Made by a program: the position numbers and the translations under genes. A stretch of DNA of 64,000 nt from Brassica napus (lineage: Eukaryota > Streptophyta > Magnoliopsida > Brassicales > Brassicaceae). This document shows positions 1 to 14,200 of the stretch, piece by piece (positions within the stretch are counted from its first letter, which is position 1; each line of letters opens with the position of its first letter). The notes below the pieces were generated by a model, which was given only the letters and a program-made list of their open reading frames with translations, searched no databases and had not been told where the DNA came from. Location: the NCBI RefSeq assembly GCF_020379485.1, contig NW_026016805.1:1-64000 (forward strand), in the 5' to 3' direction.

Positions 1-59
1 TCAGTAGGAATTATCACTTTGTGAGGATGGGGTTGCGATGTTTCCTGTGTTCTCCTTGG

Positions 60-1293
60 CTAAATGGATGTTGAAGAATGCATTCTTACAAGAACAAGGA
101 AACTTGAGGATGAAGTCTACATGTATCCTCCACCAGGTCTTGAACATCTAGTGAAGAGAGGAATGTACTGAGGCTAAAGAAGGCTATCTATGGTTGAAGC
201 AATCACCAAGAGCATGGTACAACAAGTTGAGCACAACTCTGAACGGCCAAGGTTTTAAGAAGTCAGAATTGGACCATACTCTCTTTACCCTCACTACTCC
301 CTCAGGTATGGTTGCTCTCCTTGTGTATGTGGATGATATCATTATCACAGGAAGTGATAAGGAAGGTATCAAAGCAACCAAGGAGTTTCTAAAGTCTATG
401 TTTGAAATAAAAGACTTGGGAGAAATGAAATACTTTCTTGGAATTGAGATTTGTAGATCCAAGGAAGGTTTGTTCATGTCCCAAAGGAAGTATACACTTG
501 ATCTTTTGAAAGGTGCAGGTGCTTATGGAGGCAAGACAGCAAGATGCCAATGGAGGATGGCTACAAAGTACCAAGAGAGGGGGAGATTGAAGACAGCAAG
601 CCATTTCATGATCCTAAACTCTATAGAAAACTTGTTGGCAAATTGATTTATCTAACCATCACAAGACCTGATATATGCTTTGCTGTGAATCAGGTGAGTC
701 AACACATGCAGCTTCCCAAGGAACATCACTGGCGTATGGTGGAGAGGCTGCTGATGTATCTAAATGGCTCGCCGGATCAAGGTGTATGGATGGGGTGCAA
801 TGAAAGCACAGAAGTGGTGGGCTATTGTGATGCTGATTGGGCAGGTGATAGAACTGACAGAAGATCAACAACCGGCTATTGCACATTCATTGGAGGCAAC
901 TTGGTGACTTGGAAGAGTAAGAAACAGAAGGTGGTGTCATGCTCTAGTGCAGAAGCTGAGTATAGAGCTATGCTGAAGCTTACAAACGAGTTAGTTTGGA
1001 TCAAGGGCATCTTGAAGCATTTGAGATAGCACAAGACACTCCAATGACAATGCATTGTGACACCAGGCCGCCATTCACATAGCCTCCAACTCGTGTTCCA
1101 TGAGAGAACCAAGCACATTGAGGTTGATTGCCACAAGGTGAGGCAGATGATTGTCCTAGGAGTCATCTTGCCATGTTATACTAGGAGTGAAGATCAGTTG
1201 GCTGATGTGTTCACCAAGGCTGCGAGGCAAAAGACAATGGAGTCCATTCATATCAGATTGGGCCTCATTGATCTTGGAAAGAGAAGCAGCTGA
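60..1293 (+). pseudogene. E1 pol remnant: C-terminal reverse transcriptase and RNase H, frameshifted
   Basis: The remnant aligns with the C-terminal third of the E4 and E6 polyproteins. The RT catalytic YVDD is at 326-337, and the RNase H motifs (CDADWAGDR, SSAEAEYRAM) lie at about 830-970. Single-base losses break the frame: around 541-545 (the reading shifts from one frame to another), around 1020-1030 (in-frame TAG), and near 1060-1095 where bases are missing around the DNQAAIH and SNSVFHE regions. The last segment (1057-1293) ends in the family-typical IRLGLIDLGKRSS. The first ~60 bases match the other copies poorly, so the left edge is approximate. It cannot produce a working enzyme. Confidence 0.88.
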
Positions 1294-1320
1294 TCCCCTT
1301 AGTCATGAGATCTTTACTCT

Positions 1321-1433
1321 TTTTCCCTCATTAAGGTTTTGTCCCAATGGGTTTTCCTTGGTGAGGTTTTTAATGAGGAAGATCTCATGGCTGTCCAAGC
1401 TTAAGCTTTCACAAAGCTAAGCTTGAGGGGGAG
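1321..1433 (+). other. E1 3' untranslated conserved block and polypurine tract
   Basis: This pyrimidine/purine-rich block (core GTCCCAATGGG, then TTTTAATGAGG) is nearly identical in every element of the window. It ends in the polypurine tract GAGGGGGAG at 1425-1433, immediately before the LTR. The purine tract primes plus-strand DNA synthesis in LTR elements. Confidence 0.85.
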
Positions 1434-1994
1434 TGTTGAGATGAGTGAGATATGGATATGAAGAGATAAGGTGTTGAAGAGAAGAGGAGAAAGGAATGAG
1501 GGGACTTTGGGCAAGCATGGTACGGACGGCCGTACAAGGCCGTACATGGCCGTACCGTCCGTACTAAATGCCTCGACCAGAAGTTACCCAACTGACCAAG
1601 TGAAACCGTACAAGGTAGAAGTTACCTTAAGGGCTTAGTGAAGGGATAAGACTGGTAGGAGGATAAGGGACGCGCGTGCCAGGCTGGAACAGGCTGGAAA
1701 AGTAGTCCAAGATGCCATAAGCATGTGAGCCATCCTGGCCAATCATTCAAAGGCTCCATTGACTCCACACGGTTAAACAGTGGCTATTTCCTTCTTGTAA
1801 ACCCTTGTGTCTCCCTTATAAATATGTAACCTCACTCATTAATAAATTAAGCAAGTTTTGAGACTCTCTCTTAGTCTTTAAATCTCAATGGTTCCATATT
1901 AGACTCCTAATCTCATTCCATACTCAATCTTCACTAAATCGTTTCTAGTCTTTCCTAAACACTCAGATTACTCTAAACATTACTAAAAATCATA
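1434..1994 (+). repeat. E1 3' LTR (right end approximate)
   Basis: It begins TGTTGAGATGAG directly after the polypurine tract. It carries a TATA-like TATAAATA at 1817-1824 and CT-rich sequence after it, as in the other LTRs. A 10-bp perfect inverted repeat (GTACGGACGG at 1520-1529, CCGTCCGTAC at 1555-1564) encloses further CCGTAC words. No partner LTR is present, so the end cannot be fixed. It could extend to 2215. Confidence 0.75.
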
Positions 1995-2215
1995 CTTCAT
2001 AGTCTTTGGTTACTTTGAATCTCCCAATCTCTATTCTCTGGTTACCTAATCTCTCAATCTCTCTAATCTCTCATCATCTCCCCAAGTCTCTTAATCTCAC
2101 ACCATTCTATTCTTCCATCAGTCTCTTTTTTATCTCTTCCATTGTTGAACAAGACTCTCCCAACCTTGGAGGTTGATTCCCAAGCCCACACAACCTGTGC
2201 TCTGAAAATCTCACA
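1995..2215. other. Unassigned CT-rich sequence between E1 and array A1
   Basis: About 220 bp of TCTC-rich sequence, then a less biased 60 bp, separates the likely E1 LTR end from the satellite. It contains TGTTGAAC at about 2142, which resembles the start of this family's LTRs. It may be an LTR extension, a fragment of another element, or flanking DNA. No gene is seen. Confidence 0.5.
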
Positions 2216-5200
2216 ATTGGAACGACGAAGAAGCTGTGCTATTCCCAAACTGGGAAACTGGAATCACCTGATTTGAAAGTGGGATAACTTCTTCATGCCA
2301 ACTCCTATTAGATTTATTCAACTTCCTGGTGATTCTCCACCACTTTATGTATCCAAATCAAGCTTCTTACAAAGAGATTCATCCTGGTTTGATTGGAACG
2401 ACGAAGAAGCTGTGCTATTCCCAAACTGGGAAACTGGAATCACCTGATTTGAAAGTGGGATAACTTCTTCATGCCAACTCCTATGAGATTTATTCAACTT
2501 CCTGGTGATTCTCCACCACTTTATGTATCCAAATCAAGCTTCTTACAAAGAGATTCATCCTGGTTTGATTGAAACGACGAAGAAGCTGTGCTATTCCCAA
2601 ACTGGGAAACTGGAATCACCTGATTTGAAAGTGGGATAACTTTTTCATGCCAACTCCTATGAGATTTATTCAACTTCCTGGTGATTCTCCACCACTTTAT
2701 GTATCCAAATCAAGCTTCTTACAAAGAGATTCATCCTGGTTTATTGGAACGACGAAGAAGCTGTGCTATTCCCAAACTGGGAAACTGGAATCACCTGATT
2801 TGAAAGTGGGATAACTTCTTCATGCCAACTCCTATGAGATTTATTCAACTTCCTGGTGATTCTCCACCACTTTATGTATCCAAATCAAGCTTCTTACAAA
2901 GAGATTCATCCTGGTTGATTGGAACGACGAAGAAGCTGTGCTATTCCCAAACTGGGAAACTGGAATCACCTGATTTGAAAGTGGGATAACTTCTTCATGC
3001 CAACTCCTATGAGATTTATTCAACTTCCTGGTGATTCTCCACCACTTTATGTATCCAAATCAAGCTTCTTACAAAGAGATTCATCCTGGTTTGATTGGAA
3101 CGACGAAGAAGCTGTGCTATTCCCAAACTGGGAAACTGGAATCACCTGATTTGAAAGTGGGATAACTTCTTCATGCCAACTCCTATGAGATTTATTCAAC
3201 TTCCTGGTGATTCTCCACCACTTTATGTATCCAAATCAAGCTTCTTACAAAGTGATTCATCCTGGTTTGATTGGAACGACGAAGAAGCTGTGCTATTCCC
3301 AAACTGGGAAACTGGAATCACCTGATTTGAAAGTGGGATAACTTCTTCATCCCAACTCCTATGAGATTTATTCAACTTCCTGGTGATTCTCCACCACTTT
3401 ATGTATCCAAATCAAGCTTCTTACAAAGTGATTCATCCTGGTTTGATTGGAACGACGAAGAAGCTGTGCTATTCCCAAACTGGGAAACTGGAATCACCTG
3501 ATTTGAAAGTGGGATAACTTCTTCATCCCAACTCCTATGAGATTTATTCAACTTCCTGGTGATTCTCCACCACTTTATGTATCCAAATCAAGCTTTCACA
3601 AAGTGATTCATCCTGGTTTGATTGGAACGACGAAGAAGCTGTGCTATTCCCAAACTGGGAAACTGGAATCACCTGATTTGAAAGTGGGATAACTTCTTCA
3701 TGCCAACTCCTATGAGATTTATTCAACTTCCTGGTGATTCTCCACCACTTTATGTATCCAAATCAAGCTTCTTACAAAGAGATTCATCCTGGTTTGATTG
3801 GAACGACGAAGAAGCTGTGCTATTCCCAAACTGGGAAACTGGAATCACCTGATTTGAAAGTGGGATAACTTCTTCATGCCAACTCCTATGAGATTTATTC
3901 AACTTCCTGGTGATTCTCCACCACTTTATGTATCCAAATCAAGCTTCTTACAAAGTGATTCATCCTGGTTTGATTGGAACGACGAAGAAGCTGTGCTATT
4001 CCCAAACTGGGAAACTGGAATCACCTGATTTGAAAGTGGGATAACTTCTTCATGCCAACTCCTATGAGATTTATTCAACTTCCTGGTGATTCTCCACCAC
4101 TTTATGTATCCAAATCAAGCTTTTCACAAAGTGATTCATCCTGGTTTGATTGGAACGACGAAGAAGCTGTGCTATTCCCAAACTGGGAAACTGGAATCAC
4201 CTGATTTGAAAGTGGGATAACTTCTTCATCCCAACTCCTATGAGATTTATTCAACTTCCTGGTGATTCTCCACCACTTTATGTATCCAAATCAAGCTTTT
4301 CACAGTGATTCATCCTGGTTTGATTGGAACGACGAAGAAGCTGTGCTATTCCCAAACTGGGAAACTGGAATCACCTGATTTGAAAGTGGGATAACTTCTT
4401 CATGCCAACTCCTATGAGATTTATTCAACTTCCTGGTGATTCTCCACCACTTTATGTATCCAAATCAAGCTTCTTACAAAGAGATTCATCCTGGTTTGAT
4501 TGGAACGACGAAGAAGCTGTGCTATTCCCAAACTGGGAAACTGGAATCACCTGATTTGAAAGTGGGATAACTTCTTCATCCCACTTCCTATGAGATTTAT
4601 TCAACTTCCTGGTGATTCTCCACCACTTTATGTATCCAAATCAAGCTTCTTACAAAGAGATTCATCCTGGTTTGATTGGAACGACGAAGAAGCTGTGCTA
4701 TTCCCAAACTGGGAAACTGGAATCACCTGATTTGAAAGTGGGATAACTTCTTCATGCCAACTCCTATGAGATTTATTCAACTTCCTGGTGATTCTCCACC
4801 ACTTTATGTATCCAAATCAAGCTTCTTACAAAGAGATTCATCCTGGTTTGATTGGAACGACGAAGAAGCTGTGCTATTCCCAAACTGGGAAACTGGAATC
4901 ACCTGATTTGAAAGTGGGATAACTTCTTCATGCCAACTCCTATGAGATTTATTCAACTTCCTGGTGATTCTCCACCACTTTATGTATCCAAATCAAGCTT
5001 CTTACAAAGAGATTCATCCTGGTTTGATTGGAACGACGAAGAAGCTGTGCTATTCCCAAACTGGGAAACTGGAATCACCTGATTTGAAAGTGGGATAACT
5101 TCTTCATGCCAACTCCTATGAGATTTATTCAACTTCCTGGTGATTCTCCACCACTTTATGTATCCAAATCAAGCTTCTTACAAAGAGATTCATCCTGGTT

Positions 5201-8200
5201 TGATTGGAACGACGAAGAAGCTGTGCTATTCCCAAACTGGGAAACTGGAATCACCTGATTTGAAAGTGGGATAACTTCTTCATCCCAACTCCTATGAGAT
5301 TTATTCAACTTCCTGGTGATTCTCCACCACTTTATGTATCCAAATCAAGCTTTTCACAAAGTGATTCATCCTGGTTTGATTGGAACGACGAAGAAGCTGT
5401 GCTATTCCCAAACTGGGAAACTGGAATCACCTGATTTGAAAGTGGGATAACTTCTTCATGCCAACTCCTATGAGATTTATTCAACTTCCTGGTGATTCTC
5501 CACCACTTTATGTATCCAAATCAAGCTTCTTACAAAGAGATTCATCCTGGTTTGATTGGAACGACGAAGAAGCTGTGCTATTCCCAAACTGGGAAACTGG
5601 AATCACCTGATTTGAAAGTGGGATAACTTCTTCATGCCAACTCCTATGAGATTTATTCAACTTCCTGGTGATTCTCCACCACTTTATGTATCCAAATCAA
5701 GCTTCTTACAAAGAGATTCATCCTGGTTTGATTGGAACGACGAAGAAGCTGTGCTATTCCCAAACTGGGAAACTGGAATCACCTGATTTGAAAGTGGGAT
5801 AACTTCTTCATGCCAACTCCTATGAGATTTATTCAACTTCCTGGTGATTCTCCACCACTTTATGTATCCAAATCAAGCTTCTTACAAAGTGATTCATCCT
5901 GGTTTGATTGGAACGACGAAGAAGCTGTGCTATTCCCAAACTGGGAAACTGGAATCACCTGATTTGAAAGTGGGATAACTTCTTCATGCCAACTCCTATG
6001 AGATTTATTCAACTTCCTGGTGATTCTCCACCACTTTATGTATCCAAATCAAGCTTTTACAAAGTGATTCATCCTGGTTTGATTGGAACGACGAAGAAGC
6101 TGTGCTATTCCCAAACTGGGAAACTGGAATCACCTGATTTGAAAGTGGGATAACTTCTTCATGCCAACTCCTATGAGATTTATTCAACTTCCTGGTGATT
6201 CTCCACCACTTTATGTATCCAAATCAAGCTTCTTACAAAGAGATTCATCCTGGTTTGATTGGAACGACGAAGAAGCTGTGCTATTCCCAAACTGGGAAAC
6301 TGGAATCACCTGATTTGAAAGTGGGATAACTTCTTCATCCCACTTCCTATGAGATTTATTCAACTTCCTGGTGATTCTCCACCACTTTATGTATCCAAAT
6401 CAAGCTTCTTACAAAGAGATTCATCCTGGTTTGATTGGAACGACGAAGAAGCTGTGCTATTCCCAAACTGGGAAACTGGAATCACCTGATTTGAAAGTGG
6501 GATAACTTCTTCATGCCAACTCCTATGAGATTTATTCAACTTCCTGGTGATTCTCCACCACTTTATGTATCCAAATCAAGCTTCTTACAAAGAGATTCAT
6601 CCTGGTTTGATTGGAACGACGAAGAAGCTGTGCTATTCCCAAACTGGGAAACTGGAATCACCTGATTTGAAAGTGGGATAACTTCTTCATGCCAACTCCT
6701 ATGAGATTTATTCAACTTCCTGGTGATTCTCCACCACTTTATGTATCCAAATCAAGCTTCTTACAAAGAGATTCATCCTGGTTGATTGGAACGACGAAGA
6801 AGCTGTGCTATTCCCAAACTGGGAAACTGGAATCACCTGATTTGAAAGTGGGATAACTTCTTCATGCCAACTCCTATGAGATTTATTCAACTTCCTGGTG
6901 ATTCTCCACCACTTTATGTATCCAAATCAAGCTTCTTACAAAGAGATTCATCCTGGTTTGATTGGAACGACGAAGAAGCTGTGCTATTCCCAAACTGGGA
7001 AACTGGAATCACCTGATTTGAAAGTGGGATAACTTCTTCATGCCAACTCCTATGAGATTTATTCAACTTCCTGGTGATTCTCCACCACTTTATGTATCCA
7101 AATCAAGCTTTTACAAAGTGATTCATCCTGGTTTGATTGGAACGACGAAGAAGCTGTGCTATTCCCAAACTGGGAAACTGGAATCACCTGATTTGAAAGT
7201 GGGATAACTTCTTCATGCCAACTCCTATGAGATTTATTCAACTTCCTGGTGATTCTCCACCACTTTATGTATCCAAATCAAGCTTCTTACAAAGAGATTC
7301 ATCCTGGTTTGATTGGAACGACGAAGAAGCTGTGCTATTCCCAAACTGGGAAACTGGAATCACCTGATTTGAAAGTGGGATAACTTCTTCATGCCAACTC
7401 CTATGAGATTTATTCAACTTCCTGGTGATTCTCCACCACTTTATGTATCCAAATCAAGCTTCTTACAAAGAGATTCATCCTGGTTTGATTGGAACGACGA
7501 AGAAGCTGTGCTATTCCCAAACTGGGAAACTGGAATCACCTGATTTGAAAGTGGGATAACTTCTTCATGCCAACTCCTATGAGATTTATTCAACTTCCTG
7601 GTGATTCTCCACCACTTTATGTATCCAAATCAAGCTTTTCACAAAGTGATTCATCCTGGTTTGATTGGAACGACGAAGAAGCTGTGCTATTCCCAAACTG
7701 GGAAACTGGAATCACCTGATTTGAAAGTGGGATAACTTCTTCATCCCAACTCCTATGAGATTTATTCAACTTCCTGGTGATTCTCCACCACTTTATGTAT
7801 CCAAATCAAGCTTTTCACAAAGTGATTCATCCTGGTTTGATTGGAACGACGAAGAAGCTGTGCTATTCCCAAACTGGGAAACTGGAATCACCTGATTTGA
7901 AAGTGGGATAACTTCTTCATGCCAACTCCTATGAGATTTATTCAACTTCCTGGTGATTCTCCACCACTTTATGTATCCAAATCAAGCTTCTTACAAAGAG
8001 ATTCATCCTGGTTTGATTGGAACGACGAAGAAGCTGTGCTATTCCCAAACTGGGAAACTGGAATCACCTGATTTGAAAGTGGGATAACTTCTTCATCCCA
8101 CTTCCTATGAGATTTATTCAACTTCCTGGTGATTCTCCACCACTTTATGTATCCAAATCAAGCTTCTTACAAAGAGATTCATCCTGGTTTGATTGGAACG

Positions 8201-11200
8201 ACGAAGAAGCTGTGCTATTCCCAAACTGGGAAACTGGAATCACCTGATTTGAAAGTGGGATAACTTCTTCATGCCAACTCCTATGAGATTTATTCAACTT
8301 CCTGGTGATTCTCCACCACTTTATGTATCCAAATCAAGCTTCTTACAAAGAGATTCATCCTGGTTTGATTGGAACGACGAAGAAGCTGTGCTATTCCCAA
8401 ACTGGGAAACTGGAATCACCTGATTTGAAAGTGGGATAACTTCTTCATGCCAACTCCTATGAGATTTATTCAACTTCCTGGTGATTCTCCACCACTTTAT
8501 GTATCCAAATCAAGCTTCTTACAAAGAGATTCATCCTGGTTTGATTGGAACGACGAAGAAGCTGTGCTATTCCCAAACTGGGAAACTGGAATCACCTGAT
8601 TTGAAAGTGGGATAACTTCTTCATGCCAACTCCTATGAGATTTATTCAACTTCCTGGTGATTCTCCACCACTTTATGTATCCAAATCAAGCTTCTTACAA
8701 AGAGATTCATCCTGGTTTGATTGGAACGACGAAGAAGCTGTGCTATTCCCAAACTGGGAAACTGGAATCACCTGATTTGAAAGTGGGATAACTTCTTCAT
8801 GCCAACTCCTATGAGATTTATTCAACTTCCTGGTGATTCTCCACCACTTTATGTATCCAAATCAAGCTTCTTACAAAGAGATTCATCCTGGTTTGATTGG
8901 AACGACGAAGAAGCTGTGCTATTCCCAAACTGGGAAACTGGAATCACCTGATTTGAAAGTGGGATAACTTCTTCATGCCAACTCCTATGAGATTTATTCA
9001 ACTTCCTGGTGATTCTCCACCACTTTATGTATCCAAATCAAGCTTCTTACAAAGTGATTCATCCTGGTTTGATTGGAACGACGAAGAAGCTGTGCTATTC
9101 CCAAACTGGGAAACTGGAATCACCTGATTTGAAAGTGGGATAACTTCTTCATGCCAACTCCTATGAGATTTATTCAACTTCCTGGTGATTCTCCACCACT
9201 TTATGTATCCAAATCAAGCTTCTTACAAAGAGATTCATCCTGGTTTGATTGGAACGACGAAGAAGCTGTGCTATTCCCAAACTGGGAAACTGGAATCACC
9301 TGATTTGAAAGTGGGATAACTTCTTCATGCCAACTCCTATGAGATTTATTCAACTTCCTGGTGATTCTCCACCACTTTATGTATCCAAATCAAGCTTCTT
9401 ACAAAGTGATTCATCCTGGTTTGATTGGAACGACGAAGAAGCTGTGCTATTCCCAAACTGGGAAACTGGAATCACCTGATTTGAAAGTGGGATAACTTCT
9501 TCATGCCAACTCCTATGAGATTTATTCAACTTCCTGGTGATTCTCCACCACTTTATGTATCCAAATCAAGCTTTTCACAAAGTGATTCATCCTGGTTTGA
9601 TTGGAACGACGAAGAAGCTGTGCTATTCCCAAACTGGGAAACTGGAATCACCTGATTTGAAAGTGGGATAACTTCTTCATGCCAACTCCTATGAGATTTA
9701 TTCAACTTCCTGGTGATTCTCCACCACTTTATGTATCCAAATCAAGCTTCTTACAAAGAGATTCATCCTGGTTTGATTGGAACGACGAAGAAGCTGTGCT
9801 ATTCCCAAACTGGGAAACTGGAATCACCTGATTTGAAAGTGGGATAACTTCTTCATGCCAACTCCTATGAGATTTATTCAACTTCCTGGTGATTCTCCAC
9901 CACTTTATGTATCCAAATCAAGCTTTTACAAAGTGATTCATCCTGGTTTGATTGGAACGACGAAGAAGCTGTGCTATTCCCAAACTGGGAAACTGGAATC
10001 ACCTGATTTGAAAGTGGGATAACTTCTTCATGCCAACTCCTATGAGATTTATTCAACTTCCTGGTGATTCTCCACCACTTTATGTATCCAAATCAAGCTT
10101 CTTACAAAGTGATTCATCCTGGTTTGATTGGAACGACGAAGAAGCTGTGCTATTCCCAAACTGGGAAACTGGAATCACCTGATTTGAAAGTGGGATAACT
10201 TCTTCATGCCAACTCCTATGAGATTTATTCAACTTCCTGGTGATTCTCCACCACTTTATGTATCCAAATCAAGCTTTTACAAAGTGATTCATCCTGGTTT
10301 GATTGGAACGACGAAGAAGCTGTGCTATTCCCAAACTGGGAAACTGGAATCACCTGATTTGAAAGTGGGATAACTTCTTCATGCCAACTCCTATGAGATT
10401 TATTCAACTTCCTGGTGATTCTCCACCACTTTATGTATCCAAATCAAGCTTCTTACAAAGTGATTCATCCTGGTTTGATTGGAACGACGAAGAAGCTGTG
10501 CTATTCCCAAACTGGGAAACTGGAATCACCTGATTTGAAAGTGGGATAACTTCTTCATGCCAACTCCTATGAGATTTATTCAACTTCCTGGTGATTCTCC
10601 ACCACTTTATGTATCCAAATCAAGCTTCTTACAAAGAGATTCATCCTGGTTTGATTGGAACGACGAAGAAGCTGTGCTATTCCCAAACTGGGAAACTGGA
10701 ATCACCTGATTTGAAAGTGGGATAACTTCTTCATGCCAACTCCTATGAGATTTATTCAACTTCCTGGTGATTCTCCACCACTTTATGTATCCAAATCAAG
10801 CTTCTTACAAAGAGATTCATCCTGGTTTGATTGGAACGACGAAGAAGCTGTGCTATTCCCAAACTGGGAAACTGGAATCACCTGATTTGAAAGTGGGATA
10901 ACTTCTTCATGCCAACTCCTATGAGATTTATTCAACTTCCTGGTGATTCTCCACCACTTTATGTATCCAAATCAAGCTTCTTACAAAGAGATTCATCCTG
11001 GTTTGATTGGAACGACGAAGAAGCTGTGCTATTCCCAAACTGGGAAACTGGAATCACCTGATTTGAAAGTGGGATAACTTCTTCATGCCAACTCCTATGA
11101 GATTTATTCAACTTCCTGGTGATTCTCCACCACTTTATGTATCCAAATCAAGCTTCTTACAAAGAGATTCATCCTGGTTTGATTGGAACGACGAAGAAGC

Positions 11201-14200
11201 TGTGCTATTCCCAAACTGGGAAACTGGAATCACCTGATTTGAAAGTGGGATAACTTCTTCATGCCAACTCCTATGAGATTTATTCAACTTCCTGGTGATT
11301 CTCCACCACTTTATGTATCCAAATCAAGCTTCTTACAAAGAGATTCATCCTGGTTTGATTGGAACGACGAAGAAGCTGTGCTATTCCCAAACTGGGAAAC
11401 TGGAATCACCTGATTTGAAAGTGGGATAACTTCTTCATGCCAACTCCTATGAGATTTATTCAACTTCCTGGTGATTCTCCACCACTTTATGTATCCAAAT
11501 CAAGCTTCTTACAAAGTGATTCATCCTGGTTTGATTGGAACGACGAAGAAGCTGTGCTATTCCCAAACTGGGAAACTGGAATCACCTGATTTGAAAGTGG
11601 GATAACTTCTTCATCCCAACTCCTATGAGATTTATTCAACTTCCTGGTGATTCTCCACCACTTTATGTATCCAAATCAAGCTTCTTACAAAGAGATTCAT
11701 CCTGGTTTGATTGGAACGACGAAGAAGCTGTGCTATTCCCAAACTGGGAAACTGGAATCACCTGATTTGAAAGTGGGATAACTTCTTCATGCCAACTCCT
11801 ATGAGATTTATTCAACTTCCTGGTGATTCTCCACCACTTTATGTATCCAAATCAAGCTTCTTACAAAGAGATTCATCCTGGTTTGATTGGAACGACGAAG
11901 AAGCTGTGCTATTCCCAAACTGGGAAACTGGAATCACCTGATTTGAAAGTGGGATAACTTCTTCATGCCAACTCCTATGAGATTTATTCAACTTCCTGGT
12001 GATTCTCCACCACTTTATGTATCCAAATCAAGCTTCTTACAAAGAGATTCATCCTGGTTTGATTGGAACGACGAAGAAGCTGTGCTATTCCCAAACTGGG
12101 AAACTGGAATCACCTGATTTGAAAGTGGGATAACTTCTTCATGCCAACTCCTATGAGATTTATTCAACTTCCTGGTGATTCTCCACCACTTTATGTATCC
12201 AAATCAAGCTTCTTACAAAGAGATTCATCCTGGTTTGATTGGAACGACGAAGAAGCTGTGCTATTCCCAAACTGGGAAACTGGAATCACCTGATTTGAAA
12301 GTGGGATAACTTCTTCATGCCAACTCCTATGAGATTTATTCAACTTCCTGGTGATTCTCCACCACTTTATGTATCCAAATCAAGCTTCTTACAAAGAGAT
12401 TCATCCTGGTTTGATTGGAACGACGAAGAAGCTGTGCTATTCCCAAACTGGGAAACTGGAATCACCTGATTTGAAAGTGGGATAACTTCTTCATGCCAAC
12501 TCCTATGAGATTTATTCAACTTCCTGGTGATTCTCCACCACTTTATGTATCCAAATCAAGCTTCTTACAAAGAGATTCATCCTGGTTTGATTGGAACGAC
12601 GAAGAAGCTGTGCTATTCCCAAACTGGGAAACTGGAATCACCTGATTTGAAAGTGGGATAACTTCTTCATGCCAACTCCTATGAGATTTATTCAACTTCC
12701 TGGTGATTCTCCACCACTTTATGTATCCAAATCAAGCTTCTTACAAAGTGATTCATCCTGGTTTGATTGGAACGACGAAGAAGCTGTGCTATTCCCAAAC
12801 TGGGAAACTGGAATCACCTGATTTGAAAGTGGGATAACTTCTTCATCCCAACTCCTATGAGATTTATTCAACTTCCTGGTGATTCTCCACCACTTTATGT
12901 ATCCAAATCAAGCTTTTCACAAAGTGATTCATCCTGGTTTGATTGGAACGACGAAGAAGCTGTGCTATTCCCAAACTGGGAAACTGGAATCACCTGATTT
13001 GAAAGTGGGATAACTTCTTCATGCCAACTCCTATGAGATTTATTCAACTTCCTGGTGATTCTCCACCACTTTATGTATCCAAATCAAGCTTTTACAAAGT
13101 GATTCATCCTGGTTTGATTGGAACGACGAAGAAGCTGTGCTATTCCCAAACTGGGAAACTGGAATCACCTGATTTGAAAGTGGGATAACTTCTTCATGCC
13201 AACTCCTATGAGATTTATTCAACTTCCTGGTGATTCTCCACCACTTTATGTATCCAAATCAAGCTTCTTACAAAGAGATTCATCCTGGTTTGATTGGAAC
13301 GACGAAGAAGCTGTGCTATTCCCAAACTGGGAAACTGGAATCACCTGATTTGAAAGTGGGATAACTTCTTCATCCCAACTCCTATGAGATTTATTCAACT
13401 TCCTGGTGATTCTCCACCACTTTATGTATCCAAATCAAGCTTCTTACAAAGAGATTCATCCTGGTTTGATTGGAACGACGAAGAAGCTGTGCTATTCCCA
13501 AACTGGGAAACTGGAATCACCTGATTTGAAAGTGGGATAACTTCTTCATGCCAACTCCTATGAGATTTATTCAACTTCCTGGTGATTCTCCACCACTTTA
13601 TGTATCCAAATCAAGCTTCTTACAAAGAGATTCATCCTGGTTTGATTGGAACGACGAAGAAGCTGTGCTATTCCCAAACTGGGAAACTGGAATCACCTGA
13701 TTTGAAAGTGGGATAACTTCTTCATGCCAACTCCTATGAGATTTATTCAACTTCCTGGTGATTCTCCACCACTTTATGTATCCAAATCAAGCTTCTTACA
13801 AAGAGATTCATCCTGGTTTGATTGGAACGACGAAGAAGCTGTGCTATTCCCAAACTGGGAAACTGGAATCACCTGATTTGAAAGTGGGATAACTTCTTCA
13901 TGCCAACTCCTATGAGATTTATTCAACTTCCTGGTGATTCTCCACCACTTTATGTATCCAAATCAAGCTTCTTACAAAGAGATTCATCCTGGTTGATTGG
14001 AACGACGAAGAAGCTGTGCTATTCCCAAACTGGGAAACTGGAATCACCTGATTTGAAAGTGGGATACTTCTTCATGCCAACTCCTATGAGATTTATTCAA
14101 CTTCCTGGTGATTCTCCACCACTTTATGTATCCAAATCAAGCTTCTTACAAAGTGATTCATCCTGGTTTGATTGGAACGACGAAGAAGCTGTGCTATTCC

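Larger units (their letters stand above)
1..1994 (+). mobile_element. E1: decayed 3' part of a Ty1/copia retrotransposon (subfamily A)
   Basis: The window opens inside the reverse transcriptase region of a copia element. Its RT, RNase H, 3' untranslated block, polypurine tract and 3' LTR follow in the normal order. The coding region is interrupted several times. The 5' half lies outside the window. The LTR start at 1434 is clear (TGTTGAGATGAG after the purine tract). The LTR end near 1994 is inferred from the TATA-to-end distance in the other elements (about 150-170 bp). Confidence 0.85.
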
